DNA of 64,000 nucleotides from an uncultured Acidimicrobiales bacterium (GCA_951813325.1 OX638350.1:3329954-3393953), one strand, 5' to 3'. Shown: positions 35,335 through 44,463, numbered from the stretch's first letter. Numbers and translations are program-made. Notes: a model not told the origin generated them from the letters alone.

Positions 35335-35661
35335 GTGATCACACTCACTCATGCAGCCACCAGCAAAGTCGGGTCCCTGGTGCAACAGGAACAGGCCGAC
35401 GACGAGGAGCTGGCCCTCCGAGTAGCGGTGCGGCCCGGCGGCTGTTCCGGATTCAGCTACGAGATGTACTTCGATGCCGACGTCGGCACCGAGGACCAGG
35501 AGGTTCTCTTCGGTGATGTCAAGGTGGTGGTGGACTCGTCCAGTGCGGCTCTGTTGGAGGGCGCAGTGCTCGACTACAAAGACGGACTGACCGACGCCGG
35601 GTTCTCCATTACCAATCCCAACGCCCAGCGCACCTGCGGCTGCGGCCAGAGCTTCAGCTAG
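35335..35661 (+). CDS. HesB/IscA/ErpA-type iron-sulfur carrier
   Basis: A 108-residue A-type carrier that delivers Fe-S clusters to target proteins. The three conserved ligands are in VRPGGCSGFSYEMYFD and the closing RTCGCGQSFS. The start is GTG with AAGGGAGAAG 4 bases upstream; an open frame extends upstream but is antisense to mrp. It is divergent from mrp and lies 42 bases before the gene for an iron-sulfur protein, a fitting client. Confidence 0.93.
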   Translation: MITLTHAATSKVGSLVQQEQADDEELALRVAVRPGGCSGFSYEMYFDADVGTEDQEVLFGDVKVVVDSSSAALLEGAVLDYKDGLTDAGFSITNPNAQRTCGCGQSFS

Positions 35662-35703
35662 TTCACAGCCGCGAATTGCGGCACTAGCCTGAGTTCCGTC
35701 GCT

Positions 35704-37254
35704 TTGGAATTCACCGTAGACGGCCGCCCGGTCGAGGCGCCCGACGATGGCGCCTCGCTAATGGAGGTGCTGCGCGACCGCCTCGGCATCCGCACCGTGA
35801 AAGACGGGTGCAGTCCGCAGGGCCAATGCGGCTGCTGCACCGTATGGGTGGACGGCAAGCCGCGAGTGTCCTGTGTGACTCCTGTCCGCCGGGTGGCCGG
35901 CCGGGAGATCACCACGTTGGCCGGATTGTCCTCCGAAACCCGGCTCGGGTGGGGGGAGGCATTCTGCGCAGCGGGTGCCAGCCAGTGCGGTTTCTGCACT
36001 CCCGGCATCATTATGCGCTTCGCCGGCCTCGATGTCCGATCGGGTGGGGATCGCTCCCGGACAGGCGAAGACCGGCACCGATCGGCCGCGGCCACTGCTC
36101 TGGCCGCCCATTTGTGTCGCTGTACGGGCTGGCAGACGATCTTGGAGGCGTGGGAGGGCTTTGGCTCCCCCGTTCCCGCACGGGATTGGGCGGCCGCGGC
36201 CCGGCGAGCCGAGATCGAGGGCGGCATCGCCCAGTCTGTGGGGCCTGACGTGGCCTTGGGCGAGGGGGGTTTCGCCGACGACACGGTGCCCGACGGGGCG
36301 CTGGTGGCGCTGTGCGACGGCCAGGGCGGATGGTCGCTGGGAGAGACGGTCGCCGAGGCTCGGGCCGCGGCCGGGAAGGTGCAGGGCCGACGTACGCCGG
36401 CAGAGGTGCCCATGCCTTTGGAGTTCCCCGAGGGGGATTGGGCGGTGCGGTTGCGAACCTCTTGGGTGGAGCCCGCCTACCTGGAGACCGACGCGTCATG
36501 GTGTTCTCCGGGCGGTGAACCGGCGAGCCCGCTGGCCAACGGCGGTGCATTTGGGGCCAAGCTGGCGTCTCCGTTGCCCGAAGTTGCCCGTCGGCTGGCC
36601 GATGAGCACGGTCGCCCGGTTCGAGTCCTGTGGTCTCGTGAGGACACGGTTCAACACGGTCCCAAGCGCCCCCCGGTGGCCATCGGAGTCAACGCCAGCG
36701 GACGAGGGGTGGTTCGGGTGGCCCGCACGCCGGGGGTGGCCGCTGCCATCGCCAAGGTGGTGCCTGGCCTTGCGGTGGAGGAAGTGGATGTTCCCGGACC
36801 CCCGACCTCGATCGCCATCCGGGGTGCGGGCTGGGTTGAGGCGGTGGTGGCGCTGAGCGCCCTAGGCGACGGCCACCAACCGCAGGCGACTCCCGGAGGG
36901 GGCACGGCCCTGGCCGAATGGACTCAACACGGCTTGCGGGTTCGGGTGCGCGGCGGCGACCCGTTGGATGAGACTGTGCTGCGCTCCTACTGCATCGGTG
37001 CCGCTCACATGGCCTACAGCTGGGTGACGTCCGAAGCTCTGACCGTCGACCCCCACGGTGAGGTACACGATCTCACCATCCGCTCCTTCGGAGTTGTGCC
37101 CGCGTCCCGGATGCCGCCGGTGGAGGTGGTGATCGAGCCGTCCGACGACCCGCCTGTCAACTGCTCCAACGCCGTGCTTGCCGCCGTGGCCGCAGCCACC
37201 TGGCGGGCCGCCGGCCATCCCCCCGACTGGCCCACTGGCCCGTTGTCCAACTAG
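35704..37254 (+). CDS. fused [2Fe-2S] / reduced molybdenum-hydroxylase-like protein
   Basis: A 516-residue protein. Residues 1-150 are the small iron-sulfur subunit of the xanthine dehydrogenase/CO dehydrogenase family: CSPQGQCGCCTVWVDGKPRV for the first cluster, then CGFCTPGIIM and LCRCTGWQ for the second. The remaining 360 residues resemble a shortened molybdopterin-binding large subunit: VEPAYLETDASW, then NGGAFGAKLASPLPEVARRL and GRPVRVLWSRED. Known large subunits have about 750 residues; a long middle segment is missing here. The start is TTG. The stop overlaps the convergent glnE stop by 4 bases. Whether it binds molybdenum cofactor or works as an electron carrier is open. Confidence 0.75.
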   Translation: MEFTVDGRPVEAPDDGASLMEVLRDRLGIRTVKDGCSPQGQCGCCTVWVDGKPRVSCVTPVRRVAGREITTLAGLSSETRLGWGEAFCAAGASQCGFCTPGIIMRFAGLDVRSGGDRSRTGEDRHRSAAATALAAHLCRCTGWQTILEAWEGFGSPVPARDWAAAARRAEIEGGIAQSVGPDVALGEGGFADDTVPDGALVALCDGQGGWSLGETVAEARAAAGKVQGRRTPAEVPMPLEFPEGDWAVRLRTSWVEPAYLETDASWCSPGGEPASPLANGGAFGAKLASPLPEVARRLADEHGRPVRVLWSREDTVQHGPKRPPVAIGVNASGRGVVRVARTPGVAAAIAKVVPGLAVEEVDVPGPPTSIAIRGAGWVEAVVALSALGDGHQPQATPGGGTALAEWTQHGLRVRVRGGDPLDETVLRSYCIGAAHMAYSWVTSEALTVDPHGEVHDLTIRSFGVVPASRMPPVEVVIEPSDDPPVNCSNAVLAAVAAATWRAAGHPPDWPTGPLSN

Positions 37255-39956
37255 CTGGTTTCGCCGTAGAAGAGCCGGTCGGTAACCTCTCGGACGGCCT
37301 TGGTGATCTCGTGGTAGTCGGCCTCCAAGTCTTTGTTGCTGGGGTAGCCGAGCCGCCGGGCCAGCAGCAGCTCCTCGTGATCGTCGTCGGGGAATCCGTC
37401 TGAGGAGAGACCGGAGAGGTGGTAGCGGGCGTTGCGGAATCGCTGGCAGAAGCGGTAGCCCACGTCCAGGGTAGCCCGGTCGCCGAAGTCCAACAGGTTG
37501 TGCTCCGACAGCCCGACCAGCGCGGGCAAGGTGCGGTTGTCCTGGATTGAGGTTCGCCCGAACCCGTGCTGAAGCTGCATGAGCTGCACGGTGAACTCGA
37601 TGTCGCTGAGCCCTCCGGCGCCGAGCTTCACATCCCTGGCCTTGCTGCCGGTGCCCAGTCGCTCGGACTCGATTCGGCGCTTCATCGCCCGGATCTCCTC
37701 AGCTTCGACTTCGCTGAAGACGGACTGGTAGCACCATTCGTCAGCCAACTGGAGAAATCGGCTTCCCAGGTCGGGATCACCGGCCACGAAGCGCCGCTTG
37801 AGCAGGGCTTGGCGCTCCCAAAGCTGGCTCCGCTCGGCGTAGTACCGCTCATAGCCCTCAAGCGATCGGGCGAGCTGCCCGTTCTCGCCCTCTGGGCGCA
37901 ACCGAGCGTCTATCTCCCACGCCCGGCCTTCAGCAGTCTGGGCCCCGATCTTTTGGAGCAGGCCCCGGGCGGTGCGGTTGGCCGCCCGGGCATCGTCAGA
38001 AGTTGTGCCCTCGTACACGAAGATCACGTCCAAGTCGGAGGCATAGGAGAGGTCGAGGCCGCCGTAGCGTCCCATCCCGATCACCGCGAAGGGCAGCTCC
38101 GGGACCAGCGAATCGACGGCTGCCGAAACGGCGGCATCCGCGATGCTTGTCAGCTCCTCGGGTATCTGGATGATCGAGGCCAGCCCCAAGATGTCCCGGG
38201 CCGCCACCCGCAGCTGCTCCCGCCGCACGAATCGGCGCAGTTCGGCCATCTGCGTGTCGCGGTCGTCGCCGCTCAACCTCATTGCCTTGATGGCCTCATC
38301 GGCCAGTGCCTCTGTCGTCGGCGCCTCAGCCAGATCCTCGGAGTGCATCAGCGTGCGGGCGAACTCTGGGTAGTTGCGCATCCAGCCGGCGGCCACCCGA
38401 CTGGATCCCAGCAGCCGGGCGATGTCGCTGATGGCGACGGGGGAGTCGCGCAGCACCGGGAGGATGGTGCCGACCCGGAAGGAGCCGTCCAAGAGCCACG
38501 CCAGGCGGATGAGCCCCAAGTCGGGGTCGGGGGTGGTGGCCAGCGCCTCCACCATGATGACCAGGACCTGCTGCATCACATTGGCCCGGCGGCCGAGGTT
38601 CTCGGTCAGGCGCTCGATGGTGGCCGCGGCCCGGTCGGGGTCGGCGAAGCCCAGCTTTTCAAGGTGGTCGGGGAGCAGCTCGCTCACCAATCCGGTCTCA
38701 TGCATCCGATCCAGGGTCTGGCGGTAGAAGATCCGCTGGTGGATCTCTCGAACCGACGATTGATGGCGCGCATGGGAGGACTGGAATGCTTCCAGATTCT
38801 CGAATCCAGATGCCCGAGCGGCCCATTCCCGGTCGGCGTCGGCGGTGGGCAGTTCGTGGGTCTGGCGCTCGTCCCGAAGCTGCAAACGATGCTCCACCGT
38901 CCGCAGGTGAATGTAGGCGGTGGTGAAATGGAGGGCGTCGGCCTGGTCGATGTACTCGCCCCAGCTGAGCTGGCGCAGGGCGGTGAGGGTATTGGGGGAG
39001 CGGATGGTGGGATCGGAGCGGCCGTGGACCAATTGCAAGAGCTGCACGGTGAACTCGATGTCCCGCAGACCGCCGGGTCCCTTCTTGAGCTCCCGGTCGC
39101 CCTTCAGCTTGGCCGACTCCTCCACCCGCAGCTTCAAGGCTCGGAGGTGGGGCACGGTGTCGGCTTCCAAGTTCTCACCCCACACCCCCGGCTTGATGGC
39201 ATCGAAGAAGACGTTGCCCAGCTCGGGGTCACCCGCCGAAAGCCGGGTCTTTATGTAGGCCTGCCGCTCCCAGGGCACCGCCCACCGGTCGAAGTAGGTT
39301 CCGAACGCTTCTGGGGTGCGGCTGAGCGCCCCGGCGCTTCCTTCGGGCCGCAGCTCGATGTCCACTCGATATACCTGTCCCTCGGAGGTGAAGGCGGTGA
39401 GGATCTCCAGCACCTTTCGAGCCCGGCGGGCCGCCGCCGCCGAATTGCCCTCGTGGACGAACACGATGTCTACGTCGCTGGCGTAGTTCAGCTCGTTGCC
39501 CCCGAGCTTGCCCATGCCGATAATGGCCAGCGGCGGGCCTTCGTCGGCGATCTCCAGGGCCCGGGCGAAGCAAGCGTCGGCCAGCAGCGACAGCTCCCGG
39601 CCCACGGTGGGCAAATCGGCCTCGCCCAGCAGATCTCGCAGGGCTATCCGCAGAAGCTGACGGCGCTTCCACCGCCGCAGGCCGTCCAGGGCATCGGCGT
39701 CGTCGGGGGCAACCAGCGAGATCTTCTCGGTGGCGAAGTCGGCGGGCGGGTCGAGCACGCCGAGCAGGCTGGGGTCGCGGCGCACCGCCTTGCTCATGCT
39801 GCGGGAAGCCCCCGCCAACATGGCCGCCGCCCGGGCTCGGCGCTCGGTGGTGATGCCGAGGTCGTCGATGAGGGATCGGGCATCGTCGGGCCACGGGCAA
39901 GAGGCAATCAGGAAGTCAATATCCTGGTTCTGGTGACCGTGGTCGTCAGGTTCCAT
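37251..39956 (-). CDS. glnE: bifunctional glutamine synthetase adenylyltransferase / deadenylase GlnE
   Basis: Adds or removes AMP on the regulatory Tyr of glutamine synthetase according to nitrogen state. Two nucleotidyltransferase domains are visible: GMGKLGGNELNYASDVDIVF in the N-terminal half and GMGRYGGLDLSYASDLDVIF in the C-terminal half, each with the GG-N-DxD metal pattern. The helical GlnD-type linkers follow each one. Length 901 residues is slightly short. The ATG begins MEPDDHGHQNQD. A glutamine synthetase with a matching adenylylation site lies 3 kb away, and one without it lies nearer. Confidence 0.95.
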   Translation of the reverse strand: MEPDDHGHQNQDIDFLIASCPWPDDARSLIDDLGITTERRARAAAMLAGASRSMSKAVRRDPSLLGVLDPPADFATEKISLVAPDDADALDGLRRWKRRQLLRIALRDLLGEADLPTVGRELSLLADACFARALEIADEGPPLAIIGMGKLGGNELNYASDVDIVFVHEGNSAAAARRARKVLEILTAFTSEGQVYRVDIELRPEGSAGALSRTPEAFGTYFDRWAVPWERQAYIKTRLSAGDPELGNVFFDAIKPGVWGENLEADTVPHLRALKLRVEESAKLKGDRELKKGPGGLRDIEFTVQLLQLVHGRSDPTIRSPNTLTALRQLSWGEYIDQADALHFTTAYIHLRTVEHRLQLRDERQTHELPTADADREWAARASGFENLEAFQSSHARHQSSVREIHQRIFYRQTLDRMHETGLVSELLPDHLEKLGFADPDRAAATIERLTENLGRRANVMQQVLVIMVEALATTPDPDLGLIRLAWLLDGSFRVGTILPVLRDSPVAISDIARLLGSSRVAAGWMRNYPEFARTLMHSEDLAEAPTTEALADEAIKAMRLSGDDRDTQMAELRRFVRREQLRVAARDILGLASIIQIPEELTSIADAAVSAAVDSLVPELPFAVIGMGRYGGLDLSYASDLDVIFVYEGTTSDDARAANRTARGLLQKIGAQTAEGRAWEIDARLRPEGENGQLARSLEGYERYYAERSQLWERQALLKRRFVAGDPDLGSRFLQLADEWCYQSVFSEVEAEEIRAMKRRIESERLGTGSKARDVKLGAGGLSDIEFTVQLMQLQHGFGRTSIQDNRTLPALVGLSEHNLLDFGDRATLDVGYRFCQRFRNARYHLSGLSSDGFPDDDHEELLLARRLGYPSNKDLEADYHEITKAVREVTDRLFYGETS

Positions 39957-39969
39957 ATGATCCTATGCT

Positions 39970-40317
39970 ATGAGCACTCCGGTCGGTCCGTATTCCCCCA
40001 TCGTCCGGGCGGGAGATTTTCTCATCTGCTCCGGCCAGATCGGCATCGCCGGCGGAGCGCTGGTGCCCGGCGGGCTCATCGCCCAATTCCGCCAAGCGGT
40101 GGCCAATGCCGAATCGGTACTGGCCACCGAGGGCGCCACCCTGGCCGAAGTGGTCAAAGCCACCGTGTTCCTGGTCCACATGGACGACTTCGCCGCCATG
40201 AACAACGCCTACGTCGAGTGCTTCGGCGACTCCCGCCCCGCCCGCTCCGCCGTCGGCGCCGCCGCCCTCCCCCTAGGCGCCCTGGTGGAAATAGAGCTTT
40301 GGGCCTACACGGGTTGA
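39970..40317 (+). CDS. RidA/YjgF/YER057c family protein
   Basis: A 115-residue RidA-family protein, a trimeric enzyme type that removes reactive enamine or imine intermediates. It reads PVGPYSPIVRAGDFLICSGQ and ends DSRPARSAVGAAALPLGALV-EIE, with the conserved Arg that binds the substrate carboxylate. The ATG is 13 bases from the divergent glnE ATG; no ribosome binding site is visible. Substrate specificity is not readable. Confidence 0.92.
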   Translation: MSTPVGPYSPIVRAGDFLICSGQIGIAGGALVPGGLIAQFRQAVANAESVLATEGATLAEVVKATVFLVHMDDFAAMNNAYVECFGDSRPARSAVGAAALPLGALVEIELWAYTG

Positions 40318-40431
40318 TCCGCTACCACTCCCGGCGGGATTGGCCGGTGCGGCTGCCTGCTGGCCTTGCGGTGATGACGAGGCTGGCGATTACTTGGCGA
40401 CAAGCGCTCTTTTACCAAGCAAGGTGTTTTT

Positions 40432-40692
40432 GTGACTACAGTGATCGAGTTCCTTGTGTCGTCTTCAGGACAGATGTCATTGCCGGCGGAGGTCCGCCAT
40501 CGATGGAACCTGAATGATGGGGGGCCGGTAAATGTGCTCGATCTTGGGTCCGGGGTGCTCACGGTTCCCAGGGGCGAGGGGCGGCACTTGCTCGGTGATC
40601 TGCTCAGCCGCGAGGAACACGCAGCGTTTGATCAGAACATTCGTGCCGCAATGGCCGACCTCAGATGCGACTACCGAACAATCGCCTGCTAG
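40432..40692 (+). CDS. AbrB/SpoVT/MazE-type DNA-binding protein, no partner toxin
   Basis: An 86-residue protein with a swapped-hairpin AbrB-like domain at residues 5-48 (FLVSSSGQMSLPAEVRHRWN, then VNVLDLGSGVLTVPRG) and an acidic C-terminus that could bind a partner. Such proteins are often antitoxins, but the next gene is on the opposite strand and the gene upstream is ridA, so no toxin is visible. The start is GTG; a second GTG follows three codons later. Role uncertain. Confidence 0.75.
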   Translation: MTTVIEFLVSSSGQMSLPAEVRHRWNLNDGGPVNVLDLGSGVLTVPRGEGRHLLGDLLSREEHAAFDQNIRAAMADLRCDYRTIAC

Positions 40693-40720
40693 CCGGTCGA
40701 ACCCCCCGCCCGCCCTTTGG

Positions 40721-41386
40721 CTACCGCTCCCAGCGGGAGAGGCCAAAGCGGTAGCCGACGGACCTCACGGTGGTGATGAGGCCGGCGTGCTCCTCGCCCA
40801 ATTTGGCTCGCAGACGGCGCACGTGGACGTCCACGGTGCGGGCGCCGCCGAAGTAGTCGTAACCCCATACCCGACTGAGCAGGGTTTCCCGGGTGAACAC
40901 CTTGCCCGGTGAGCTGGCCAGGAACTTGAGCAACTCGTACTCCATATAGGTGAGGTCTAAGGGCCGGCCGGTGATGGACGCCTGATAGGTGTCCACGTTC
41001 AGCACCAGCGGGCCGTATTCGATGAGCTCGGGGCGCATGGTGGTGCCCGACCGCCACACCAAGTGGGCGAGGCGGGCCTCTAGTTCCCGTTGGTGGAACG
41101 GGGTGAGGCAGAAATCGGTGTAGAGGTCGTCGCGCATCTCCAACTCGTTCAAGTGGGTACCGGAAATCAACAAGAGCACGGGGATGTCGAGGCCCCGCCG
41201 GTGCAGCGCCCGGCAGAATCCGAACGCATCCTCAGGGTCCTCGTCCACTGCTATCACCGCGCCCAGCCACCGGCCCTCCGGCTCTTGGGCACTGCTCACC
41301 GCCTTCCAGTTGAAGCCGCCCAGGTCCAGCGTGCGCACCAGCTCTGGCGGCGGCGGGGTGGGATAGACCAGCAGAGGTTCGCTCAC
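40721..41386 (-). CDS. GlnR-like orphan response regulator, winged helix
   Basis: A 221-residue OmpR-fold regulator. The receiver part (residues 1-115) lacks the usual DD pair and the conserved Lys, as in GlnR, the phosphorylation-independent nitrogen regulator of actinobacteria. The DNA-binding domain reads LDLTYMEYELLKFLASSPGK, then FTRETLLSRVWGYDY and TVDVHVRRLRAKLG, ending VRSVGYRFG. The start is GTG, 5 bases after the glutamine synthetase stop, so the two are one operon. This location supports the nitrogen-regulation call. A four-part site resembling GlnR boxes lies upstream of both synthetase genes. Confidence 0.85.
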   Translation of the reverse strand: MSEPLLVYPTPPPPELVRTLDLGGFNWKAVSSAQEPEGRWLGAVIAVDEDPEDAFGFCRALHRRGLDIPVLLLISGTHLNELEMRDDLYTDFCLTPFHQRELEARLAHLVWRSGTTMRPELIEYGPLVLNVDTYQASITGRPLDLTYMEYELLKFLASSPGKVFTRETLLSRVWGYDYFGGARTVDVHVRRLRAKLGEEHAGLITTVRSVGYRFGLSRWER

Positions 41387-41391
41387 CGTGA

Positions 41392-42726
41392 CTACCAGGT
41401 ATTCAGGTACCGGCGGAGCTCAAAGGGCGTGACCTCTCGACGGTACTCGGCGAACTCGGCCCGCTTATTGCGCAGAAACCACTCGTGGATGTGCTCGCCG
41501 AGAACGTCAGCCATCAAAGGTGATTCCTCCAGCACGTCCAACGCTTCTGACAGCGACATGGGCAACTCCTCGAAGCCACTTGCCCGAGCCTGGCCCCTGG
41601 ACATGGTGTAGAGGTCGGCGACCGCTTCGTCGGGCAGCTCATAACCTTCCTGCACGCCCTTCAGGCCGGCGGCCAGTACCGCGGAGAACGCCAGGTAGGG
41701 GTTGGCCGCCGAGTCCAGTGCTCGATATTCCACTCGGGTGGATGACTCTTTGCCCGGCTTCACCACCGGCACTCGCACCAGCGCGGAGCGGTTGTTTCGG
41801 GCCCACGACACGAAGGTGGGGGCCTCGTCGCCGGCAACCAGCCGCTTATAGCTGTTCACCAGCTGGTTGGTTGTCGCGGTTATCTCCCGGGCATGGCGCA
41901 AGAGCCCGGCGATGAACGACTTGGCCGTCTTCGACAGCCCATAGTCGTCTCCGGCGTCGTGGAATGCGTTGACGTCGTGCTCGAACAGCGACATGTGGGT
42001 GTGCATGCCCGACCCCTGCACGCCGTTCAACGGCTTGGGCATGAATGTGGCGTGCAGGTCACGGTCCAACGCCAGCTTGCGCACCACCAGCCTCAGCGTC
42101 ATCACGTTATCGGCCATGCTCAGCGCCTCGGTGTACCGCAGGTCGATCTCGTGCTGGCTGGGGCTGTCCTCGTGGAAGGAGTACTCCACGGGGATGCCCA
42201 TGGCCTCCAGCATGGTGATGGTGCGCTTCCGCATAGGGCTGGCCACATCGGCGGTGGTCAGATCGAAGTAGGAGGCATTGTCCAGCGGCACCAGCGGTTG
42301 GTCGGGATCGCCGTGGCGGAAATAGAAGAACTCCACTTCGGGAGCGGTGTAGAATGTGTAGCCCATTTCGGCTGCCTTGGCCAGGCTGCGGCGCATCACC
42401 CAGCGGGGGTCGCCCTCGAAGGGAGTGCCGTCGGGGTTGCGGATATCGCAGAAGATGCGGCCGGAGGGCTCCTCGGGGTCGGCCCACGGCAGCAGCTCGA
42501 ACGTGGCTGCGTCGGGGACGGCCAAAACGTCGCTCTCCTGCACCCGGGAGAAACCGTCGATGGCCGAGCCGTCGAACTGAAGTCCCTCGTCGAAGGCGTC
42601 AGCCAGCTCTGCCGGGGATATGGCCACCGACTTGAGCTGGCCCAGCACATCGGTGAACCAGAGCCGGATGAGCCTTACCCCTCGCTCCTCGACGGTGCGC
42701 AGCACATAGTCTTTTTGCGGTTCCAT
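41392..42726 (-). CDS. glnA: type I glutamine synthetase without adenylylation site (GSI-alpha type)
   Basis: Makes glutamine from glutamate and ammonia with ATP. The 444-residue protein has EGLQFDGSAIDGFSRVQESD, the ATP/metal motif HEDSPSQHEIDLRY, the glutamate site KPLNGVQGSGMHTHMSL and the Asn/Arg loop WARNNRSALVRVP. The segment where GSI-beta enzymes have NLYDLPPEE reads DLYTMSRGQARA, so GlnE should not modify it. It corresponds to the GlnA2-type enzyme of mycobacteria, by similarity. The ATG begins MEPQKDYVLRTVEERG. It is divergent from the second synthetase gene and transcribed with the GlnR-like regulator. Confidence 0.94.
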   Translation of the reverse strand: MEPQKDYVLRTVEERGVRLIRLWFTDVLGQLKSVAISPAELADAFDEGLQFDGSAIDGFSRVQESDVLAVPDAATFELLPWADPEEPSGRIFCDIRNPDGTPFEGDPRWVMRRSLAKAAEMGYTFYTAPEVEFFYFRHGDPDQPLVPLDNASYFDLTTADVASPMRKRTITMLEAMGIPVEYSFHEDSPSQHEIDLRYTEALSMADNVMTLRLVVRKLALDRDLHATFMPKPLNGVQGSGMHTHMSLFEHDVNAFHDAGDDYGLSKTAKSFIAGLLRHAREITATTNQLVNSYKRLVAGDEAPTFVSWARNNRSALVRVPVVKPGKESSTRVEYRALDSAANPYLAFSAVLAAGLKGVQEGYELPDEAVADLYTMSRGQARASGFEELPMSLSEALDVLEESPLMADVLGEHIHEWFLRNKRAEFAEYRREVTPFELRRYLNTW

Positions 42727-42825
42727 AATGGGCTACCGGCGTGTCTCAACGGGTGATTGTTGCGGTTCCATAGGAGACCACCAGAGTGCCCGTTTTCAGC
42801 AGCCGGCGCCAGCCCGTTGCTGACG

Positions 42826-42863
42826 TTTACACACCATTCACAATCGGGAAAATCTGCGGAAAC
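42826..42863 (+). promoter_or_regulatory. probable GlnR operator: four half-sites at 11-bp spacing
   Basis: TTTAC-N6-TTCAC-N6-GAAAA-N6-GAAAC, each half-site exactly 11 bp from the next. GlnR boxes in actinobacteria are arrays of GTNAC and GAAAC half-sites with the same 6-base gaps. It lies between the two divergent glutamine synthetase genes, 99 bases from one start and 117 from the other. Confidence 0.65.
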
Positions 42864-42980
42864 TCACCTATGCGACGATACGCCTTCCGCTGGCAAGCAG
42901 GCGGCAAGTCCATAGAGGTCCGATACGCCGTGCCCTTGCCGCTTGTGGGAGAGTAAGGGCCGAAAAAGGAGGAATCCACT

Positions 42981-44405
42981 GTGTCAATTCCCCAAGAAGT
43001 CATTGCGCTGGCCGCATCTGAGGGTGCGGAATTCGTGGATATGCGCTTCACCGACGTTCCCGGCGTGCAGCATCACTTCTCGCTTCCCATCCATGAGATG
43101 ACGGAATCGGTCTTTGAAGAAGGCCTCGGATTCGACGGCTCGTCGGTAAGCGGGTTCCAAACCATCGACGCCTCCGACATGCTCTTGATCCCCGATGCCG
43201 ACACTGCCTTCTTCGACCCGTTCACAAGGCGCAAGACCATTGTGCTGCTGTGCGATGTGAAGGATCCGGTCACCGGCGAGATGTACGCCAAAGACCCCCG
43301 TGGCGTGGTGCGCCGCTCTCTTTCCTACATGGCCAGCACCGGGATCGCCGATCAGGCCTATTTCGGGCCGGAAGCCGAGTTCTTCATTTTCGACAGCGTG
43401 GCCTTCCAGAACCAGCCCGACGTGTCCGGCTACCAGATCCGCTCAGCCGAGGGCATCTTCGAGAGCGGCCGTCCCTCAGTGATGGGCGCACCCAGCCCTG
43501 GCCACCGCGTCCCCTACAAGGGCGGGTACTTCCCTCTGTCGCCAGTGGACACCTTCCAGGATCTGCGCTCGGACATGGTGGTGGCCCTTGAATCGGTGGG
43601 CATCCCCATCGAGGTCCAGCACCACGAGGTTGGCACTGCCGGCCAGGCAGAGATCGACATGGTGTTCGATGAGATGCTGGCCATGGCTGACAAGGTCCAG
43701 CTCTACAAGTACGTGGTGAAGAACGTGGCCGCTCAGCAAGGCCGCACAGTCACGTTCATGCCCAAGCCCATCTACGGCGACAACGGATCGGGAATGCATA
43801 CCCACCAATCGCTGTGGATGAACGGCGAAACGCTCATGTACGACGAGCGGGGATATGCCGGCCTGTCCGACCTCGCCCGCTGGTACATCGGCGGCCTTAT
43901 TGCCCACGCCCCTGCGGTGCTGGCCTTCGGCGCCCCCACCACCAACTCCTACAAGCGGCTGGTGCCCGGCTACGAGGCCCCGGTGAACCTGGCCTACTCC
44001 CAGAGGAACCGCTCGGCTGCCATCCGCATCCCGCTGATCTCCGAGAGCCCTAAGGCCAAGCGCCTGGAGTTCCGCTGCCCCGATCCCAGCGCCAACCCCT
44101 ATCTGGCGTTCGCCGCCATGCTCATGGCCGGACTCGACGGCATCCAGAACCAGATGGATCCCGGAGAGCCGCTGGACAAGAACATCTACGACCTGCCCCC
44201 CGACGAGGCTGCCGGCATCCCCACGGTTCCCGGCTCCCTGTCCGAGGCCCTGCAAGCCCTAGAAGACGACCACGACTTCTTGCTGGCCGGCGACGTGTTC
44301 AGCACCGGGCTGGTGGAGTCCTACTTGGAGGTCAAGCAGGAAGAGGTGGATGCGGTCAACCTGCGGCCCCATCCCCTCGAGTTCGAGATGTACTACTCCG
44401 TCTAG
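42981..44405 (+). CDS. glnA: type I glutamine synthetase with adenylylation site (GSI-beta)
   Basis: Main assimilatory glutamine synthetase, 474 residues, a dodecamer. It has EGLGFDGSSVSGFQTIDASD, HEVGTAGQAEIDMVF, KPIYGDNGSGMHTHQSLWM and SQRNRSAAIRIP. Tyr403 in KNIYDLPPDEAAG is the site that GlnE would adenylylate. The start is GTG, about 8 bases after AAGGAGG. It is transcribed away from the GSI-alpha gene with the putative GlnR array between. The close presence of glnE, a GlnR-like gene and both enzymes gives a complete local control circuit. Confidence 0.96.
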   Translation: MSIPQEVIALAASEGAEFVDMRFTDVPGVQHHFSLPIHEMTESVFEEGLGFDGSSVSGFQTIDASDMLLIPDADTAFFDPFTRRKTIVLLCDVKDPVTGEMYAKDPRGVVRRSLSYMASTGIADQAYFGPEAEFFIFDSVAFQNQPDVSGYQIRSAEGIFESGRPSVMGAPSPGHRVPYKGGYFPLSPVDTFQDLRSDMVVALESVGIPIEVQHHEVGTAGQAEIDMVFDEMLAMADKVQLYKYVVKNVAAQQGRTVTFMPKPIYGDNGSGMHTHQSLWMNGETLMYDERGYAGLSDLARWYIGGLIAHAPAVLAFGAPTTNSYKRLVPGYEAPVNLAYSQRNRSAAIRIPLISESPKAKRLEFRCPDPSANPYLAFAAMLMAGLDGIQNQMDPGEPLDKNIYDLPPDEAAGIPTVPGSLSEALQALEDDHDFLLAGDVFSTGLVESYLEVKQEEVDAVNLRPHPLEFEMYYSV

Positions 44406-44451
44406 GCGGATCTTCGTACAGCCTCGATCGGTGATCGGGTCGCGGCCCCTC

Positions 44452-44457
44452 TAGCCT
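44452..44457 (+). promoter_or_regulatory. putative -10 box for NAD synthetase gene
   Basis: TAGCCT ends 6 bases before the GTG start; no ribosome binding site. Confidence 0.35.
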
Positions 44458-44463
44458 GTCTTT

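Noticed and set aside
37566-40517. 983-codon plus-strand open frame over glnE
   Set aside because: It is low in complexity and opposite to a clear GlnE with two catalytic domains; high GC gives long antisense frames.
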